Positions 23,640 through 26,055 of a stretch of DNA of 26,055 bases are shown here, one piece after another. The stretch lies in the IMG/VR virus record IMGVR_UViG_3300030105_000934, positions 1 through 26,055 of that record; one strand, 5' to 3'. The position numbers and the translations under genes are program-made. Origin of the DNA: a virus. Every line of letters begins with the position of its first letter. Within the stretch, counting starts at the first letter, position 1. The notes beneath the pieces were generated by a model, which was not told the origin of the DNA, ran no database searches, and saw only the letters and a list, made by a program, of their open reading frames with translations.

Positions 23640-23717
23640 TTATGTTAATGCTAAATAAATAATACCTAGCATTATAGTCATGCTGACTACCACAAAAAAT
23701 CTCATTTCGTTGTTCAT
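23640..23717 (-). CDS. 25-residue hydrophobic micro-protein (candidate)
   Basis: The frame starts MNNEMRFFVVVSMTIML and is hydrophobic from residue 7 to the end. It lies between the 72-residue gene and the promoter of the ATPase operon, with AAAGG about eight bases before its ATG. It fills an otherwise empty gap of about 80 bases. It could be a membrane micro-protein or a chance frame. The single span and plausible ribosome binding site favour the former slightly. Confidence 0.4.
   Translation of the reverse strand: MNNEMRFFVVVSMTIMLGIIYLALT
23646..23674. repeat. Inverted repeat TAATGCTA-N13-TAGCATTA
   Basis: A perfect 8-bp dyad with a 13-base centre lies about 15 bases upstream of the -35 element of the ATPase promoter. 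No T run follows it in the - direction, so it is not an ordinary terminator for the upstream genes. It could be a regulator binding site or an mRNA 3' hairpin. Confidence 0.55.
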
Positions 23718-23721
23718 AGTT

Positions 23722-23940
23722 CTACCTTTCTTGTTGCCATGAACCATCTGTGTTGTAACCACTCGGTAGTTCATTAGTCTTTTTAAATTTTTTTATTGTT
23801 TTACTTATGTGATAACCTTCTTCATTCTTCATACCCATAAATGTATTTAGATGTTCGTTGTCTGGATCTAACTTAAATAGTTCTATCGATAGATAGTCTA
23901 TAATTTTATGATCCATTGGTGTCTTTAAAAACTTGCCCAT
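23722..23940 (-). CDS. 72-residue protein of unknown function
   Basis: A basic and acidic mixed helical protein with no membrane span and no cysteine. It begins MGKFLKTPMDHKIIDYLSI and ends with a Lys-rich stretch and a polar tail. Its ATG shares one base with the stop of the Cas4-like nuclease gene (TAATG), and GGAG lies nine bases upstream inside that gene, so translation is probably coupled. I do not recognise it. Confidence 0.68.
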   Translation of the reverse strand: MGKFLKTPMDHKIIDYLSIELFKLDPDNEHLNTFMGMKNEEGYHISKTIKKFKKTNELPSGYNTDGSWQQER

Positions 23941-24929
23941 TATTCTAACTCCACTTCTATTTGTAGTTCATCGGTTGGAAATTCAACCACGTTATCTTCT
24001 TTCCTTAAGTCTTTGTGTACTTCTCGGTTGAAGTCTGCCTCAACTATAGTTGCTCGGCGTGATGGTGCTTCATTACATATGTCTCGGTACTTACAGCCAC
24101 CATAGTTTGCACAAGCAGTGAAGTCAGCAGGATAATAAATATCCTTAGCATACATGTTAGATAGATCTATCTTGTGCATAGAATCTACATACCATTCTTC
24201 TATGACCTCATCATTAACTTTAAATACTGCACGTTCAAAGCGTGTAAAGTTTGCCCCAGTCTGTGCCGCCTCTACTATGAAGCCAACAACAGGCAGTTTT
24301 AATATGTGTCTTGCCGCCCATAGGTACGCATACACTTGATTGTTAGGGGTGAAGTTTGCAAAGTAATAACTAGACAGAGCAGTCTTAGTGGTCTTGGTAT
24401 CCACCACATAGAGTTCACCATGTAACTCAACCACCTTATCTATACGACCGGACAATCTCTCACCAGTGTTAGCAAAGGGTACTTCAAATCTCTGCTCAAG
24501 TGCAGGCTCTCCATCAGGCATGGTGGCTATCTTAATTGTATCCTCCCAAAACTCTTCTGCTCGCCAGACAATAGCACGTAGAGCTGACTCAAGTCCACGA
24601 GCCTTGTCTTCAGTACGTAATAGTTCTTCACCAAACTCTAACAGCACCACCTTGATGGCGTGTTGTACTGACTCATCTTTTGACTTGCCTTCAAATCTGC
24701 CACGATCTATCTCTTCAAAGCCAACATGAACTGCTGACCCAAAGCCAGTAGCTGATGAGTATTGCTTAGACTTATAGCCTAATAAGTTTTGATAGTTGTA
24801 GTAGCGGGGGCATGATGAGAATGCCGTTAAGCTAGAGGTATCCCATACCATTTGTTTAGCCGTGCCGTTACTTTGCCACACATATTTAGGGAAGTGTGGT
24901 GCTTCTATGTATCCCATTCCGCTGTCCAT
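23940..24929 (-). CDS. PD-(D/E)XK nuclease, Cas4/RecB-like, with probable iron-sulfur cluster
   Basis: 329 residues. The layout matches Cas4 and AddB-type nucleases: a lone cysteine in SSCPRYY (C40), H68 in GSAVHVGFE, D164 in GRIDKV, D177 and K179 in VVDTKT, a QVYAYLW motif at 198-204, and three C-terminal cysteines in CANYGGCKYRDIC (C273, C279, C285). The four cysteines would hold a 4Fe-4S cluster. Such phage enzymes process DNA ends for recombination or degrade host DNA. The adjacent ATPase and SSB-like genes suggest the first. AAGGAG seven bases before the ATG, inside the end of the oxygenase gene, supports the start. Confidence 0.87.
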   Translation of the reverse strand: MDSGMGYIEAPHFPKYVWQSNGTAKQMVWDTSSLTAFSSCPRYYNYQNLLGYKSKQYSSATGFGSAVHVGFEEIDRGRFEGKSKDESVQHAIKVVLLEFGEELLRTEDKARGLESALRAIVWRAEEFWEDTIKIATMPDGEPALEQRFEVPFANTGERLSGRIDKVVELHGELYVVDTKTTKTALSSYYFANFTPNNQVYAYLWAARHILKLPVVGFIVEAAQTGANFTRFERAVFKVNDEVIEEWYVDSMHKIDLSNMYAKDIYYPADFTACANYGGCKYRDICNEAPSRRATIVEADFNREVHKDLRKEDNVVEFPTDELQIEVELE

Positions 24930-24932
24930 ATA

Positions 24933-25676
24933 TTACTCCTTGTACATTTTATTTATAATAGATTCTTTGTCTGCATTATCTTTGTGCCAAGCACATAGGT
25001 TTGCCGCAATAGTTCTGCGTTCACCATCACCCTTGAAAGGATAGACCATATGTTGTAGCCAAATAGGAAAGATGTATAGCTTACCTACCTCTGGTTTAAT
25101 AGTGCAAGTGGTTGGTGGTTTTAACATTGGGTTATCTAACGAAGATGTCTGCCCATAGTTAAAAGCAATGAAGCCATCTGAATTACCAGACGCACCAAAT
25201 AGATTATAGCTACCATCATTCGGACTGTTCTGTTTAGTTATCTGCTCGGGTACTTTAGTCCAAGTAGTTACTGCTAGTCCAGTGATGGCAGGTACACTAT
25301 GATCATGGATCGGATTGTAATCTCCTGCATAACTATGCACTGACCACATCTCATCTACCCCTACCTCCATCTTGTCTGGAAACAATTTACTTGATCCAAT
25401 TCTATTTACAAAATGTTTAATGTATTCTTTACCAAGTTGATTGATAGTCTGCGTAAAGTGTATAACCTTTTCATGTTCAGCATTCATAGTCAACTGTTGA
25501 CCATGTTGTATCTGTCCCACTAAATTGCTTGAGTGATCTTTCCTATTCTTTGCAACCATGAGATCATCAAGATAAGCATTAAGATTATCTACCATTGACA
25601 TAGGTATCTCAGCTTCCATAAGTATTACTTGAGGAAGTTCGTGCATCTTTAATTTTATCTCATGTTGCTGTTCCAT
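24933..25676 (-). CDS. 2OG-Fe(II) oxygenase-like protein
   Basis: 247 residues. The double-stranded beta-helix signature is visible: YNPIHDHS at 120-127 (candidate metal ligands H124 to H126), then GKLYIFPIWLQHMVYPF at 198-214 with H209, and GERRTIAANL with R220 and R221 as the likely 2-oxoglutarate-binding arginine. Members of this phage group are thought to hydroxylate proteins or small molecules, and some act on nucleic acids. The substrate here is unknown. There is no clear ribosome binding site. The ATG overlaps the stop of the 29-residue frame upstream as TAATG, so coupled translation is likely. Confidence 0.8.
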   Translation of the reverse strand: MEQQHEIKLKMHELPQVILMEAEIPMSMVDNLNAYLDDLMVAKNRKDHSSNLVGQIQHGQQLTMNAEHEKVIHFTQTINQLGKEYIKHFVNRIGSSKLFPDKMEVGVDEMWSVHSYAGDYNPIHDHSVPAITGLAVTTWTKVPEQITKQNSPNDGSYNLFGASGNSDGFIAFNYGQTSSLDNPMLKPPTTCTIKPEVGKLYIFPIWLQHMVYPFKGDGERRTIAANLCAWHKDNADKESIINKMYKE

Positions 25677-25765
25677 TATCTTGTCCCGTATAGTTTAGTC
25701 CATGACCAACTGCTTAGTTTGCCAGAGTACCTGTTAATTAATACTAATAGTCTGTGCTTCATCAT
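25676..25765 (-). CDS. 29-residue basic micro-protein, coupled at both ends
   Basis: The product begins MMKHRLLVLINRYSGKLS and is basic with an aromatic C-terminal half (SSWSWTKLYGTR). Its ATG overlaps the stop of the 77-residue gene as ATGA, and its TAA overlaps the start of the oxygenase gene as TAATG. AAGGA precedes it, three bases from the first ATG and six from the second. Fitting exactly between two genes with overlaps at both ends is strong evidence for a real gene or at least a real translated coupler. Function unknown. Confidence 0.65.
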   Translation of the reverse strand: MMKHRLLVLINRYSGKLSSWSWTKLYGTR

Positions 25766-25995
25766 GCGTCCTTTAAGATCATAGCCAATGGGTCTTGATC
25801 AAACTGTTTAGGCTTGGTGCGTGCCGCCTTTGCTGTGATTCTTTTGCCTGCTTTTTCTGCGGCTTTTATGTTAACCCTAGTGCTTCTAAGGTAAGCCATG
25901 ATGGCTTGGATACCTGCCTCATCTTGAGCCAGATCAATAGGATCCATCTCTAAGTATTCAGTAGGTGCTACTAAGTCTTCACTACTTGTCTTCAT
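25762..25995 (-). CDS. 77-residue protein of unknown function
   Basis: The N-terminal half is acidic (PTEYLEMDPIDLAQDEAG). The middle, IQAIMAYLRSTRVNI, is followed by a Lys/Ala-rich basic stretch and a final DPLAMILKDA. This layout resembles small conserved proteins of marine phages that I cannot name. GGGAG nine bases before the ATG supports the start. Its stop overlaps the start of the 29-residue gene (ATGA). Confidence 0.7.
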   Translation of the reverse strand: MKTSSEDLVAPTEYLEMDPIDLAQDEAGIQAIMAYLRSTRVNIKAAEKAGKRITAKAARTKPKQFDQDPLAMILKDA

Positions 25996-26050
25996 TTAGT
26001 TGCTCCCTTCTTTCATCGTTGTCTAATTCATTGGGTGATTCTATTGCCAT
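25982..26050 (-). CDS. C-terminal end of a gene, or a 22-residue micro-gene, at the window edge
   Basis: From the right edge a frame reads MAIESPNELDNDERREQLNE and stops at 25982, overlapping the next gene's start by 14 bases. The five bases before the ATG contain no stop in frame, so this may be the end of a longer gene beyond the window. Its acidic tail carries the GGGAG ribosome binding site of the 77-residue gene. Confidence 0.45.
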   Translation of the reverse strand: MAIESPNELDNDERREQLNEDK

Positions 26051-26055
26051 GATTA

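Noticed and set aside
1-26055. tRNA genes, CRISPR arrays, insertion sequences, integrase or attachment sites
   Set aside because: I looked for cloverleaf-like sequences, spaced repeats, transposase motifs and terminal inverted repeats and found none. Intergenic space is too small for most of them.

Overview
This window is part of the genome of an AT-rich, lytic, tailed bacteriophage, most probably a marine podovirus of the kind recovered from surface seawater (pelagiphage or HMO-2011-like groups). The evidence is a T7-like ejection-protein block ending in a giant virion protein, a monomeric B12-dependent ribonucleotide reductase, a family A DNA polymerase with a uracil-DNA-glycosylase-like domain, DUF3310 and DUF3987-type proteins, and tight gene packing. 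No integrase, repressor, tRNA, insertion sequence or CRISPR array is visible. The host assignment (a marine alphaproteobacterium) is inference only.

Layout. Positions 2-12609 (+ strand) hold the end of the virion module: a Gly- and Glu/Arg-rich protein cut by the window edge, a 406-residue Ala/Gly/Gln-rich protein, a 343-residue helical protein, and a 2910-residue giant. The giant carries an N-terminal peptidoglycan-lytic domain, a zincin-like HESMH site, an ADP-ribosyltransferase-like domain and a large membrane-prone C-terminal region. Reading all four products I find no cysteine. The + strand block ends at a small terminator hairpin whose loop contains the stop codons of two convergent genes.

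Positions 12606-15401 (- strand) form a late or lysis-like operon: a short orphan gene, a metallophosphoesterase fused to a helix-turn-helix, three very short genes, a three-span holin-like protein and a coiled-coil peptide. It is driven by a near-perfect sigma70-type promoter at 15373-15401. Its leader can form two interlocked helices (a pseudoknot or a switch) that abut the ribosome binding site of the first gene.

Positions 15405-26050 (- strand) form the replication, recombination and nucleotide module. In transcription order it has small orphan genes, a 2OG-Fe(II) oxygenase-like protein, a Cas4/RecB-like nuclease with four cysteines, a RecA-like (Sak4-type) ATPase, an SSB-like protein, a UDG-like plus 3'-5' exonuclease protein, two small genes, the polymerase, a DUF3987-type ATPase, a small PD-(D/E)XK nuclease and nrdJ. 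Two further consensus promoters lie before the ATPase and before nrdJ.

The most unusual feature is that the DNA polymerase is broken inside its proofreading domain. Exo I and Exo II are at the end of one gene, Exo III is at the start of another, and two intact genes lie between them. Also notable are the all-in-one giant protein, the interlocked leader structure, and several micro-genes joined to their neighbours by overlapping stop and start codons.
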